A stretch of DNA of 5,810 nucleotides from Methanobacteriota archaeon. GTDB taxonomy: Archaea; Halobacteriota; Methanosarcinia; Methanosarcinales; Methanoperedenaceae. The notes beneath the pieces are model-generated. The model saw nothing but the letters and a program-made list of their open reading frames with translations, searched no databases and had not been told where the DNA came from. The stretch's first letter is position 1, and each line of letters starts with the position of its first letter. The position numbers were made by a program, and so were the translations under genes. Of the stretch, positions 1 to 4,940 are shown in pieces. The stretch spans positions 1 through 5,810 of the forward strand of contig JAHIHJ010000133.1 in assembly GCA_018899795.1 (NCBI GenBank), in the 5' to 3' direction.

Positions 1-144
1 GAATCCATATCAATTTATCTCGATTATTTGTTGCTAATTGACACTTGACAGGACAATAGAGGGAAATCATCCGACTTGCGAAAGATGCAATTAGAAGCTC
101 CTACTAAACATTTGTGCAGCGTATGTTCATGAAGGTTTATTATT

Positions 145-231
145 TCAATCTCCTCTTTTACCAAAAATCTGCCTTAAAAGCATTATAATAAGAGCAAGCA
201 GCAGCGGTATAGGTTGGTATCTCTTCGCCAT
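145..231 (-). CDS. possible small hydrophobic peptide (28 aa)
   Basis: A 28-codon ORF lies 19 nt downstream of the permease stop, in the same direction. It encodes a basic N-terminus (MAKRYQ), a hydrophobic stretch PIPLLLALIIML and a basic tail (RQIFGKRGD). The frame stays open for about 15 codons upstream of the ATG (reading ...SYDTWDEIY), so it may be the remnant C-terminus of a longer membrane or surface protein rather than a true small gene. A GGATGA that could act as a Shine-Dalgarno lies 7 nt before the ATG. I do not recognise the family. The tail recalls hydrophobic-plus-basic C-terminal anchors of surface proteins, but the PGF-type signature is absent. Confidence 0.2.
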   Translation of the reverse strand: MAKRYQPIPLLLALIIMLLRQIFGKRGD

Positions 232-250
232 GTATATTTCATCCCAAGTA

Positions 251-1108
251 TCATAAGAGGGTAATATCCTGCCTCATGAATGCCATATAAGATACCAGTA
301 ACAGTATCACAGGAATCACAATTAATACAACCAAGTTAACCCAGTTCTGCTCTACCCAGTAGCCAAGAGTGAAACCAGTATCAAATAGACCGCGCATCTC
401 AGAGGGCTTCTCACTTACCTCTCCAGCAGGCATCACGATGTATCCTCCAGCCTGCTGGGGTCCTGTTATGAGTTCAGTAAAATGCGTGGAAGGGGATAAA
501 GACATAATATCCTGTGCGATTTTATCTCTGTTTTTCATTTTTTCCATAGAAGAGGGATTATCACAGGACTCTTTTGTAAAAGTGGATACTGCTACAGAAA
601 GTGCCAGATAGCTCAGCATAAATAAAAAAGCCAGCATCATGAAGACTATTATCCTGCTGATAAGCTCCGATGATACCGTTATCCCTGATACGCCGAGCAT
701 GACACCCGTTGATGTCGCAACCGCAATAACAACCACAGAACCAAGAGTAAGCATGATGCCAATGAGCTTGCCTGTGATTACCTGATCTCTATACACAGGA
801 TGCGTCAGAAGCACATTAAGCGAACCTGATTTTCTCTCTTTGACAATGGCATCGAATCCAAGTATGATTGCTATCAAAGGGCCAAATAAGCTCATCTGGG
901 ATGCAAAACTCATAAAACCCATTGTAAGCGGAGAAATACCACCAAAGGATTTCCCGCCCGTACCTGATATATTCTATCCTGCCTGATACCCCAGCACCAG
1001 AAGCGCAGTCATGAATATTCCAAGAATCAAATAGAACCTCGGACTCCAGATGCTGTCTGCAAACTCTTTCTGCGCTATCACAAAAACATTTTCAAGATTT
1101 CTTTTCAC
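251..1108 (-). pseudogene. ABC-2 type (NosY-like) permease, amber-interrupted and internally deleted
   Basis: Membrane subunit of an ABC-2 exporter-type transporter. From a GTG at 1108 the frame runs 285 codons to a TGA, with one in-frame TAG at 976-974 (codon 45). Homology is visible on both sides of the TAG. Before it is the amphipathic start (IAQKEFADSIWSPRF) and the first membrane helix (residues 25-41). After it is the family hallmark GFDAIVKERKSGSLNVLL followed by THPVYRDQVITGKLIG, which is the cytoplasmic turn that contacts the ATPase in this family. Membrane helices follow at about 112-140, 150-172 and 255-277. After FTKES the chain jumps straight to a hydrophilic stretch (SSMEKMKNRDKIAQDIMSLS), where relatives as I know them have one or two more helices, so an internal deletion is likely. 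An amber codon, a deletion and a truncated partner ATPase together argue for decay. TAG as pyrrolysine is possible in this lineage but less likely here. A shorter product from the ATG at 922 would lack helix 1. Confidence 0.72.
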
Positions 1109-1112
1109 AACT

Positions 1113-1118
1113 TCACCT
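1113..1118 (-). promoter_or_regulatory. ribosome-binding site of the permease (AGGTGA)
   Basis: AGGTGA lies 4 nt before the GTG at 1108 and overlaps the TAG stop of the preceding gene. It matches the archaeal anti-Shine-Dalgarno and fixes the permease start upstream of the amber codon, rather than at the ATG at 922. It also shows that the two genes were translationally linked. Confidence 0.55.
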
Positions 1119-1605
1119 ATTTTCTCTTTAACTTTATTCCGCTGTCTAACCATCCCTGCTCCCTGATTTTTTGAGCGAACATGCGCTGGATTGACATGAA
1201 CTCTTCAATCTTATCGGGGTACATCACGCGCCTGCCGTTCTCGTTGTAGTAGCAGAAAATATCCCCAACCGCTCGATCGATCCTGACAGGAACCCAGTAA
1301 CTGCTGCCGGCGTCCATCGCAATTACCGGGTCGCTCGTGTGGTCTCCGTTCATCTCATAATACTGCCCCATCCTTATGAATTTCCCACCCATCTTTTTCA
1401 CAAACAATATCGGGTCTCCATTCTGCCCTGCTGATTCGTAGCTGTCTATCCTTCCAGTAAACGGATCAAGATAGGTGGGCATTCTGAGCCTCATATCATA
1501 GTTATGGTCTCCAGGGTCGATGCGGTGCTTGCGAAGTATCTCTTCGATTACGTCCTGGAGTTCGAGCCTGGCATTCGCTATCGCATTTCCGGGATTTCTT
1601 CTCAT
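1117..1605 (-). CDS. hypothetical soluble protein (162 aa) inside the ABC operon
   Basis: I do not recognise this protein. It has no signal peptide or membrane segment and is charged throughout. An N-terminal helix-prone stretch (about residues 8-28, ANARLELQDVIEEILRKHRI) is followed by a beta-rich middle with many Gly, Asp and Tyr residues (YLDPFTGRIDSY, KKMGGKFIRMGQYYEM, SSYWVPVRIDRAVGDIFCYY). A final amphipathic helix (DKIEEFMSIQRMFAQKIREQ) and a basic tail KLKRK complete it. It starts 18 nt after the ATPase-tail stop and ends 8 nt before the permease GTG, so it was transcribed with both. A cytoplasmic accessory role for the transporter is only a guess from position. It ends in TAG; if read through, just three codons would be added before TGA. 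The frame is intact although both neighbours are damaged. Confidence 0.7.
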   Translation of the reverse strand: MRRNPGNAIANARLELQDVIEEILRKHRIDPGDHNYDMRLRMPTYLDPFTGRIDSYESAGQNGDPILFVKKMGGKFIRMGQYYEMNGDHTSDPVIAMDAGSSYWVPVRIDRAVGDIFCYYNENGRRVMYPDKIEEFMSIQRMFAQKIREQGWLDSGIKLKRK

Positions 1606-1623
1606 AATTCTTTATAATTTTTA

Positions 1624-1750
1624 TTATGCAGATTCTTCTATCAGCTTCAGGAACACCCGCTGTAAGTCCATTCTCTCTTCCTCAAATCTGGATATGGTTC
1701 CGCCCATGGACTTTACTGCCATGGTGATTTCCATACACGATATCATCAAG
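1624..1750 (-). pseudogene. C-terminal remnant of an ABC transporter ATP-binding subunit
   Basis: The frame ending in tandem TAA TAA encodes 41 residues, including MAVKSMGGTISRFEEERMDL and QRVFLKLIEESA. The pattern 'GG-x-I ... E ... LQxVFLKLIEE' is the usual C-terminal tail of NosF/CcmA-type ABC ATPases, beyond the nucleotide-binding domain. Nothing of the Walker A, signature or Walker B regions is present in the window. Upstream, a one-base shift at the GG at 1731-1732 would join LNLDDIVY to EITMAVKSMGG, giving a natural protein sequence, so a frameshift is likely as well. The remnant abuts the 22-bp repeat at 1750-1771, which suggests that the event which removed the 5' part of the gene ended there. 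It lies 18 nt before the 162-residue gene, as expected for the first gene of an ATPase-accessory-permease operon. Confidence 0.6.
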
Positions 1751-1771
1751 GTTCAGTTGCTCTTGCAGAAC
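1750..1771 (+). repeat. 22-bp direct repeat, copy 1
   Basis: The sequence starts GGTTCAGTTGCTCTTGC and recurs at 4803-4824 in the same orientation with 21 of 22 bases identical (A/G at position 18). Weaker similarity runs on for about 20 more bases (TGAA then C-rich, then CAAC and T-rich in both). This copy contains CAGTT...AACTG and GGTTCAG...CTGAAACC inverted repeats, so it can fold into a hairpin. Confidence 0.7.
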
Positions 1772-1824
1772 TGCTGAAACCCGAAACAACTTTCTACTTA
1801 TCACGACATAAATCCTCTGAAAAT

Positions 1825-1858
1825 GTTCGGTTTTGAACGAATGCCGTTCGCTCTTTTT
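1825..1858 (-). terminator. alternating GTTC/GAAC hairpins after the 178-aa membrane gene
   Basis: Just beyond the stop of the membrane gene lie three half-sites in alternating orientation: GTTCGG, GAACG and CGTTCG. They can form either GTTC-6-GAAC or GAACG-5-CGTTC hairpins, which are mutually exclusive. On the plus strand the second hairpin is followed by CTCTTTTT, like a classical terminator. On the minus strand it lies 9 nt after the TAG-TAA stop and is followed by AAAA, so a role in ending the minus-strand cassette transcript is possible but not certain. It could instead be a protein-binding site. Confidence 0.35.
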
Positions 1859-1859
1859 A

Positions 1860-2396
1860 CTAAAATAAAAAATACGATGCTAAAAAGAATAGGTTAAGCG
1901 TTAAGGCAATAAAAAAAATAAGTATATAATGTTGAGCTTTCACTAATAAAAATAAAGTCAATATTAAATTAATAAAAGAAAGTCTTGCTCCAATGGAAAA
2001 TCCGGCTAAAAAAGAAAGAATCAATAAAGCACTTACTAATATAAGAGATGCGGAATCGTGTATCTTTTTCTGGTGTCTAACATTTTCTTTTATCATTATG
2101 ATCGAAGATCCGGTTATGGAAATTATCATAAAGGAAAGAACCACAAAATTAAGTGGTTCACTCAACGAGATCCGTCCAAAAATTTCTAGATCAAGAAGTA
2201 CCAGCAACCCACTTACTGAGACCGTAAGAAAAGATAGAACCAGTAAAATATCTGATAATGATAGAGTAGCAGAGTCAAAGGATGCTCGTTTAGATTCAGC
2301 TCTTCCTTTGATCATTAGAAATAATATTACAATTGTAAGAACAAATAGTAGATAAATATAACTCTTCCAAAAAAAAGTTATTAAAGTTTGAAGCAT
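1860..2396 (-). CDS. polytopic membrane protein (178 aa), partner of the upstream secreted protein
   Basis: No family recognised. It is almost entirely hydrophobic, with about six predicted membrane helices: residues 9-29, 47-69, 84-104, 113-136, 138-153 and 156-177. Short charged loops separate them (KGRAESKRASFDS after helix 1; KENVRHQKKIHDS after helix 3). There is no recognisable catalytic motif. The gene starts 36 nt after the secreted 271-aa gene in the same direction, with only a weak GGAT before the ATG, and so is probably co-transcribed. It ends with TAG immediately followed by TAA. The arrangement mirrors the 3885/3358 gene pair, but I see no obvious sequence identity between the two membrane proteins. 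A transporter, channel or membrane anchor for the secreted neighbour are all possible. Confidence 0.72.
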   Translation of the reverse strand: MLQTLITFFWKSYIYLLFVLTIVILFLMIKGRAESKRASFDSATLSLSDILLVLSFLTVSVSGLLVLLDLEIFGRISLSEPLNFVVLSFMIISITGSSIIMIKENVRHQKKIHDSASLILVSALLILSFLAGFSIGARLSFINLILTLFLLVKAQHYILIFFIALTLNLFFLASYFLF

Positions 2397-2432
2397 ATTA
2401 TATCCAGTAAAAAATTAAAACGGGGAGGTGCA

Positions 2433-3248
2433 TTAGCTAGCATACACATCCCCATCAAGTAACCACCAATATTCTCCTGAGTGGGTAGCGCCCCACCAGT
2501 AGTTGAATCCTCCATCGTTCCTTCCTTGAATTTTGCTCCAATGGTCAGCATAGGTGGCCTGATTGTCATCACCAAAGTCCCAGTTGTAGTATTTGCCCTG
2601 GGCTTCTGAGAAAACAGACGTTTGATCAGGGGAGTAGGTGACGCTTCCGACAAATCCATACGTATCAACAAACCAGTGCGTACCGAAGGAAGAGGGATTG
2701 GCAGCCCAAGCACTGACGCTACGCCAGTTCCAATTCACTGTTCCACCGGCGTTAACGGTCCAATTTAGCTTATGAGTTGTTTCTGCTAAGTCTTCGCCTA
2801 CAAGATCGTCAGTCACCACCTGCACTGTAGCAGTATAGGTACCAGGCGTCACAGCTACCACCACTGCATCTGGGGTTAACTTGCCTTTATTTTTTTCGAT
2901 CTTAGTATTAATAGGTGTCCGTTTAATTAAGTCTGATACTGCCAGTTTTGTGGTTTTATATGTTTTCTTTGACAGGTTTATTTCCCAATGGAAATACAGA
3001 GATGGAGTTTCTGCATGCTTTTGGCCACTACTCTGTACGGTCACGGAGTCATCAGACCAGAGGATAGCCTCAAAAGAATCAAGTATAACTTCACTACCTG
3101 CTTCAGGTTGTAGCCGAATTATCTCCAGAATTTTCTTATCTTTATTGTCATTTGCTCCCTGCGCACTCGCTACTGGCACAAACACCATGCTCAACAGCAG
3201 CATTGCCGCAAGCAGCGCGCCCAATTGCATTCCTTTACTCTTCTTCAT
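2433..3248 (-). CDS. secreted protein with Ig-like middle and aromatic-rich C-terminal domain (271 aa)
   Basis: An exported protein of unknown function. Residues 1-29 form a clear signal peptide: basic MKKSK, hydrophobic core LLAAMLLLSMVFVP, and ASA-Q cleavage site after residue 29. Residues 40-165 look like one or two beta-sandwich units, with alternating strands such as SVTVQSS, VVVAVTPGTYTATVQVV and HKLNWTVNAGG. Residues 166-271 are a Trp/Tyr/Phe-rich beta domain with conserved-looking pieces THWFVDTYGF, GKYYNWDFGDD, ATYADHW, NYWWGATHSGEYWWLLDGDV. I recall similar domains in secreted proteins of Methanosarcina-type archaea; the function is unknown to me. The start is fixed by a GGAGGA 9 nt upstream. 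It is followed after 36 nt by the 178-aa membrane protein. There are no cysteines and no C-terminal sorting signal, so it is likely released or held by a partner. Confidence 0.78.
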   Translation of the reverse strand: MKKSKGMQLGALLAAMLLLSMVFVPVASAQGANDNKDKKILEIIRLQPEAGSEVILDSFEAILWSDDSVTVQSSGQKHAETPSLYFHWEINLSKKTYKTTKLAVSDLIKRTPINTKIEKNKGKLTPDAVVVAVTPGTYTATVQVVTDDLVGEDLAETTHKLNWTVNAGGTVNWNWRSVSAWAANPSSFGTHWFVDTYGFVGSVTYSPDQTSVFSEAQGKYYNWDFGDDNQATYADHWSKIQGRNDGGFNYWWGATHSGEYWWLLDGDVYAS

Positions 3249-3257
3249 ATTTTTTAT

Positions 3258-3263
3258 TCCTCC
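3258..3263 (-). promoter_or_regulatory. Shine-Dalgarno GGAGGA of the 2433-3248 gene
   Basis: GGAGGA sits 9 nt before the ATG, preceded by an A-rich leader (AAAAAAAATAGAAAT) and followed by an A/T-only spacer. The arrangement is nearly the same as at 4710-4715 before the other secreted gene, which suggests shared expression design or common origin of the leaders. Confidence 0.65.
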
Positions 3264-3324
3264 ATTTCTATTTTTTTTGCTGCCCTCAGGCGCGGCGCTG
3301 GCTTCAAGAAACCACCGAGCCCCA

Positions 3325-3334
3325 CGTTTTTATG
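3325..3334 (-). promoter_or_regulatory. candidate TATA box for the 2433/1860 gene pair
   Basis: In the 109-nt gap between the two modules, minus-strand CATAAAAACG is the only TATA-like stretch at a useful distance. It would give a start near 3300 and a leader of about 50-55 nt. The predicted leader begins in an unusually G+C-rich patch (3284-3320) that includes TGGTTT-CTTG-AAGCCA, a 6-bp stem with one G.U pair. No clear purine-rich BRE precedes the box. Read-through from the upstream module is the alternative. Confidence 0.3.
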
Positions 3335-3357
3335 ACTGCAAAATCAAATTGTGAGAT

Positions 3358-3882
3358 TTAATACCCTCCGTCAGGAATTGGTCCACCCATTAATAGTCTA
3401 AACCATTTTATAATTCCCTCTCCAAAAATTATAAACCATAATGCTATGCCTAGTGCCATTAAACCATACTTTACTTTATTCTCTGTTCCTTCTTTAGCGA
3501 GTCCTCCACCTGCTCCGATCAAGCCTAAACTAAAAGACAACATTAATATTCTAATAATTTCTAACGACGATATATATACAATGATTCCAGTAGAAATTGA
3601 ATAAAGAGATTCCCATATCAGAATTGGAAAGAAACAGGATGCAAATGCTATTCTTACATTTTCAACATATTTACCATATATTATAACTATAATTGGTGTA
3701 AAAAAAGCCATAATTGGAAAGAGTGTAATGAGAGCTAACCTTATAGGAAGTTCAAAGTGCGCAGCATCTGCGATTGAGGTAACTATTCTTGGAAGCATAT
3801 AAAAAAATGATACACTAAAAAATAGAAGAAGTGGGGACTTATTAAGCCCTCCTAACAACTTCCCCTGTTTATAAGCAAGCAT
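3358..3882 (-). CDS. polytopic membrane protein (174 aa), partner of the LssY-like secreted protein
   Basis: No family recognised. Five hydrophobic segments are visible: residues 16-34, 48-70, 78-104, 107-127 and 138-163. A glycine-rich end to the fourth (SLGLIGAGGG) is followed by a charged loop (AKEGTENKVKYG), and the tail GGPIPDGGY is polar. The gene begins 2 nt after the TAA of the secreted gene (TAA-AT-ATG) and has no convincing Shine-Dalgarno of its own, so translation is probably coupled to the upstream gene. Strong coupling argues that the two products act together, for example as export or retention partner, receptor or channel. Base composition is strongly A+T-rich, as in the other membrane gene of this block and unlike the ABC operon to the left. 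Confidence 0.72.
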   Translation of the reverse strand: MLAYKQGKLLGGLNKSPLLLFFSVSFFYMLPRIVTSIADAAHFELPIRLALITLFPIMAFFTPIIVIIYGKYVENVRIAFASCFFPILIWESLYSISTGIIVYISSLEIIRILMLSFSLGLIGAGGGLAKEGTENKVKYGLMALGIALWFIIFGEGIIKWFRLLMGGPIPDGGY

Positions 3883-3884
3883 AT

Positions 3885-4700
3885 TTAATATAATAACTCA
3901 ATCACCGTTGCCTGACCATCATTATCACCAATATCCTGGTTATTAAGATTTGCAGACCATATCGATCCTACGAATCCTTTTCCTTGGAAATCATTTTTTA
4001 CAAAAGTTTCAGCTTGCTCAAAACTATCAACAACGTGATCCATTTTCGACCAATCCCAATGCTCTTTATGCACGCTGGCATCACTCCATTGATTCGCCCA
4101 GTCTGGATCGACTCCTCCGTCAAATATCCGTATATGATATCTTGTCCCAAAATACGATCCATTTTGAAGTTGATAATCATTCTGTCTCCAATTTAAACCA
4201 TTGTTTGTGGTACCGATGTACGTGTAGTGAGTCCAACCGGATGCATCTTCCCAATTATTGGTAAGCCAATATCTCATGTCATATTGTACATCCCATGCGC
4301 TACCAGTCTTGTAAAATATGAGATTTATTGGGTCTTTCTTTATAAAACTTCCATTTGTTTCGCTTGTATAAGGCCAAAGTTGGGGAGAATTATTTCCCAA
4401 TTCAATCAATTGGATTTTAACCTCTTTTGGTAATTTTTTCAACTCTTCTGCCCGGTCTGTGAAATATTTGTCTATTATCTTCTTAGCTGCGTCTTCTCCT
4501 AAACTCTTTTTAATAAAATTAATGTGGTCTTTATTATCCTTCTTTAGATCATCTATCTTCTGTTTGTCTACAGCCACTACCTTCTCTATAAATTTACTTG
4601 GCATCATTTTTTCTATATCCTGTGCATCTACTGCGGATACTATTGTCACTCCCATGAGTATCAATGTTACCAACAGTATACTTACTGCTTTACTCTTCAT
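3885..4700 (-). CDS. secreted protein with helical N-terminal region and LssY-C-like domain (271 aa)
   Basis: Exported protein. The signal peptide covers residues 1-26 (KSKAVSILLVTLILMGVTIVSA, cleavage at VDA-Q). Residues 28-100 are highly charged and helix/coil-prone (KVVAVDKQKIDDLKKDNKD, DRAEELKKLPKEVKIQ). Residues 123-250 form a globular domain with DPINLIFY (123-130), an aromatic middle (WLTNNWEDASGWTHYTYIG), GTRYHIRIFDGG (185-196), HKEHWDW (211-217) and DHVVDSFEQAE (221-231). The order DPxN, GW, RxHxR, H-x-E/D and DHVVxSxE resembles the LssY C-terminal domain and related archaeal secreted proteins; this is recognition by pattern, not a search. The His/Arg/Asp/Glu motifs could form a metal or catalytic site. 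The start at 4700 is preferred over the in-frame ATG at 4754 because it has a GGAGGA 9 nt upstream and leaves a clean signal peptide. The gene is coupled to the 174-aa membrane gene. Confidence 0.75.
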   Translation of the reverse strand: MKSKAVSILLVTLILMGVTIVSAVDAQDIEKMMPSKFIEKVVAVDKQKIDDLKKDNKDHINFIKKSLGEDAAKKIIDKYFTDRAEELKKLPKEVKIQLIELGNNSPQLWPYTSETNGSFIKKDPINLIFYKTGSAWDVQYDMRYWLTNNWEDASGWTHYTYIGTTNNGLNWRQNDYQLQNGSYFGTRYHIRIFDGGVDPDWANQWSDASVHKEHWDWSKMDHVVDSFEQAETFVKNDFQGKGFVGSIWSANLNNQDIGDNDGQATVIELLY

Positions 4701-4709
4701 ATTTTTATT

Positions 4710-4715
4710 TCCTCC
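4710..4715 (-). promoter_or_regulatory. Shine-Dalgarno GGAGGA of the 3885-4700 gene
   Basis: GGAGGA within AAAGGAGGAAATAAAAAT lies 9 nt before the ATG at 4700. It settles the start there rather than at the in-frame ATG at 4754, and matches the spacing of the other secreted gene. Confidence 0.7.
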
Positions 4716-4802
4716 TTTAATTTTTTTCTCTATCCCGGAGGCAAAACCAGACAAGCTTTAAGTTATCTCAAAGCATGCCTGACCATGCCTTCGGGCACCT
4801 GG

Positions 4803-4824
4803 GGTTCAGTTGCTCTTGCGGAAC
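4803..4824 (+). repeat. 22-bp direct repeat, copy 2
   Basis: Second copy of the element at 1750-1771, same orientation, 21/22 identical and about 3.05 kb away. Here it is enclosed in a perfect 8-bp inverted repeat, GGGGTTCA / TGAACCCC (4801-4808 and 4828-4835). It lies in the leader of the first secreted gene of the block. Confidence 0.7.
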
Positions 4825-4880
4825 CTTTGAACCCCATGCAACATCTTTTTTGATGTTTGCCTTTTACGCTATGAAACTCC

Positions 4881-4899
4881 CTTTATAAATATTTTCTCG
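4881..4899 (-). promoter_or_regulatory. promoter of the minus-strand cassette (BRE + TATA)
   Basis: Read on the minus strand, CGAGAAAATATTTATAAAG combines a purine-rich BRE-like GAGAAAA with a strong TATA box TATTTATAAA. Transcription would start near 4860 and run into the hairpin-rich leader and the 3885 and 3358 genes. The core TTTATAAA is palindromic, so use in the plus direction cannot be excluded, but the purine-rich side favours minus. Confidence 0.55.
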
Positions 4900-4939
4900 C
4901 CAAATCGTCCAACTGTTCAGCCTCAGTTGGATGATTTGG
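4900..4939. promoter_or_regulatory. 16-bp inverted repeat between divergent promoters, candidate operator
   Basis: Arms CCAAATCGTCCAACTG (4900-4915) and CAGTTGGATGATTTGG (4924-4939) match at 15 of 16 positions (the single mismatch would be a G.U pair in RNA) and are separated by 8 nt. The left arm ends at the BRE of the minus promoter and the right arm ends 1 nt before the plus-strand TATA. This is the expected place for a dimeric regulator that controls both directions. The winged-helix protein encoded at 5452 is the obvious candidate binder, by position only. A structured RNA is the alternative but would need transcription across it. Confidence 0.6.
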
Positions 4940-4940
4940 A

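Larger units (their letters stand above)
4701..4860 (-). promoter_or_regulatory. long structured 5' leader of the 4700 gene
   Basis: With a start near 4860 predicted from the TATA box, the untranslated leader is about 160 nt. In transcript order it contains four foldable elements. The first is AACATC-6A-GATGTT (4840-4857), a 6-bp stem extendable by GC past a bulge. The second is GGGGTTCA...TGAACCCC (4801-4835), an 8-bp perfect stem enclosing repeat copy 2. The third is TGCC-CGAA-GGCA (4786-4797). The fourth is GCATG...CATGC (4773-4788), which overlaps and competes with the third. An A/G-rich run and GGAGGA close the leader. The competing third and fourth stems suggest a switch or attenuator, but no known riboswitch class is recognised. 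Confidence 0.4.

Noticed and set aside
60..107. Short plus-strand frame reading REIIRLAKDAIRSSY before a TAA
   Set aside because: It looks protein-like (a possible truncated C-terminus), but it is only 15 codons after a TAG, with no start, ribosome site or supporting neighbour.
85..132. 15-codon plus-strand ORF ending in CSVCS
   Set aside because: The CxxC pair is suggestive, but the ORF is far too short and has no ribosome-binding site or context.
369..611. Plus-strand ORF of 80 codons
   Set aside because: Antisense to the conserved permease frame; no ribosome site and unnatural composition.
1520..1777. Plus-strand ORF of 85 codons
   Set aside because: Runs antisense across the 162-aa gene and the ATPase tail, both of which have better protein character.
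2881..3354. Plus-strand ORFs with hydrophobic stretches (157 and 69 codons)
   Set aside because: Antisense to the signal peptide and body of the secreted protein; the hydrophobic runs are the reverse reading of A/T-rich and leader DNA.
4701..4754. Upstream in-frame ATG at 4754 for the LssY-like gene
   Set aside because: It would add 18 hydrophilic residues before a clean signal peptide and translate through the Shine-Dalgarno; the ATG at 4700 has the proper site.
1750..4824. CRISPR array
   Set aside because: Only two repeat copies, 3 kb apart, separated by genes; no regular spacers and no cas genes.
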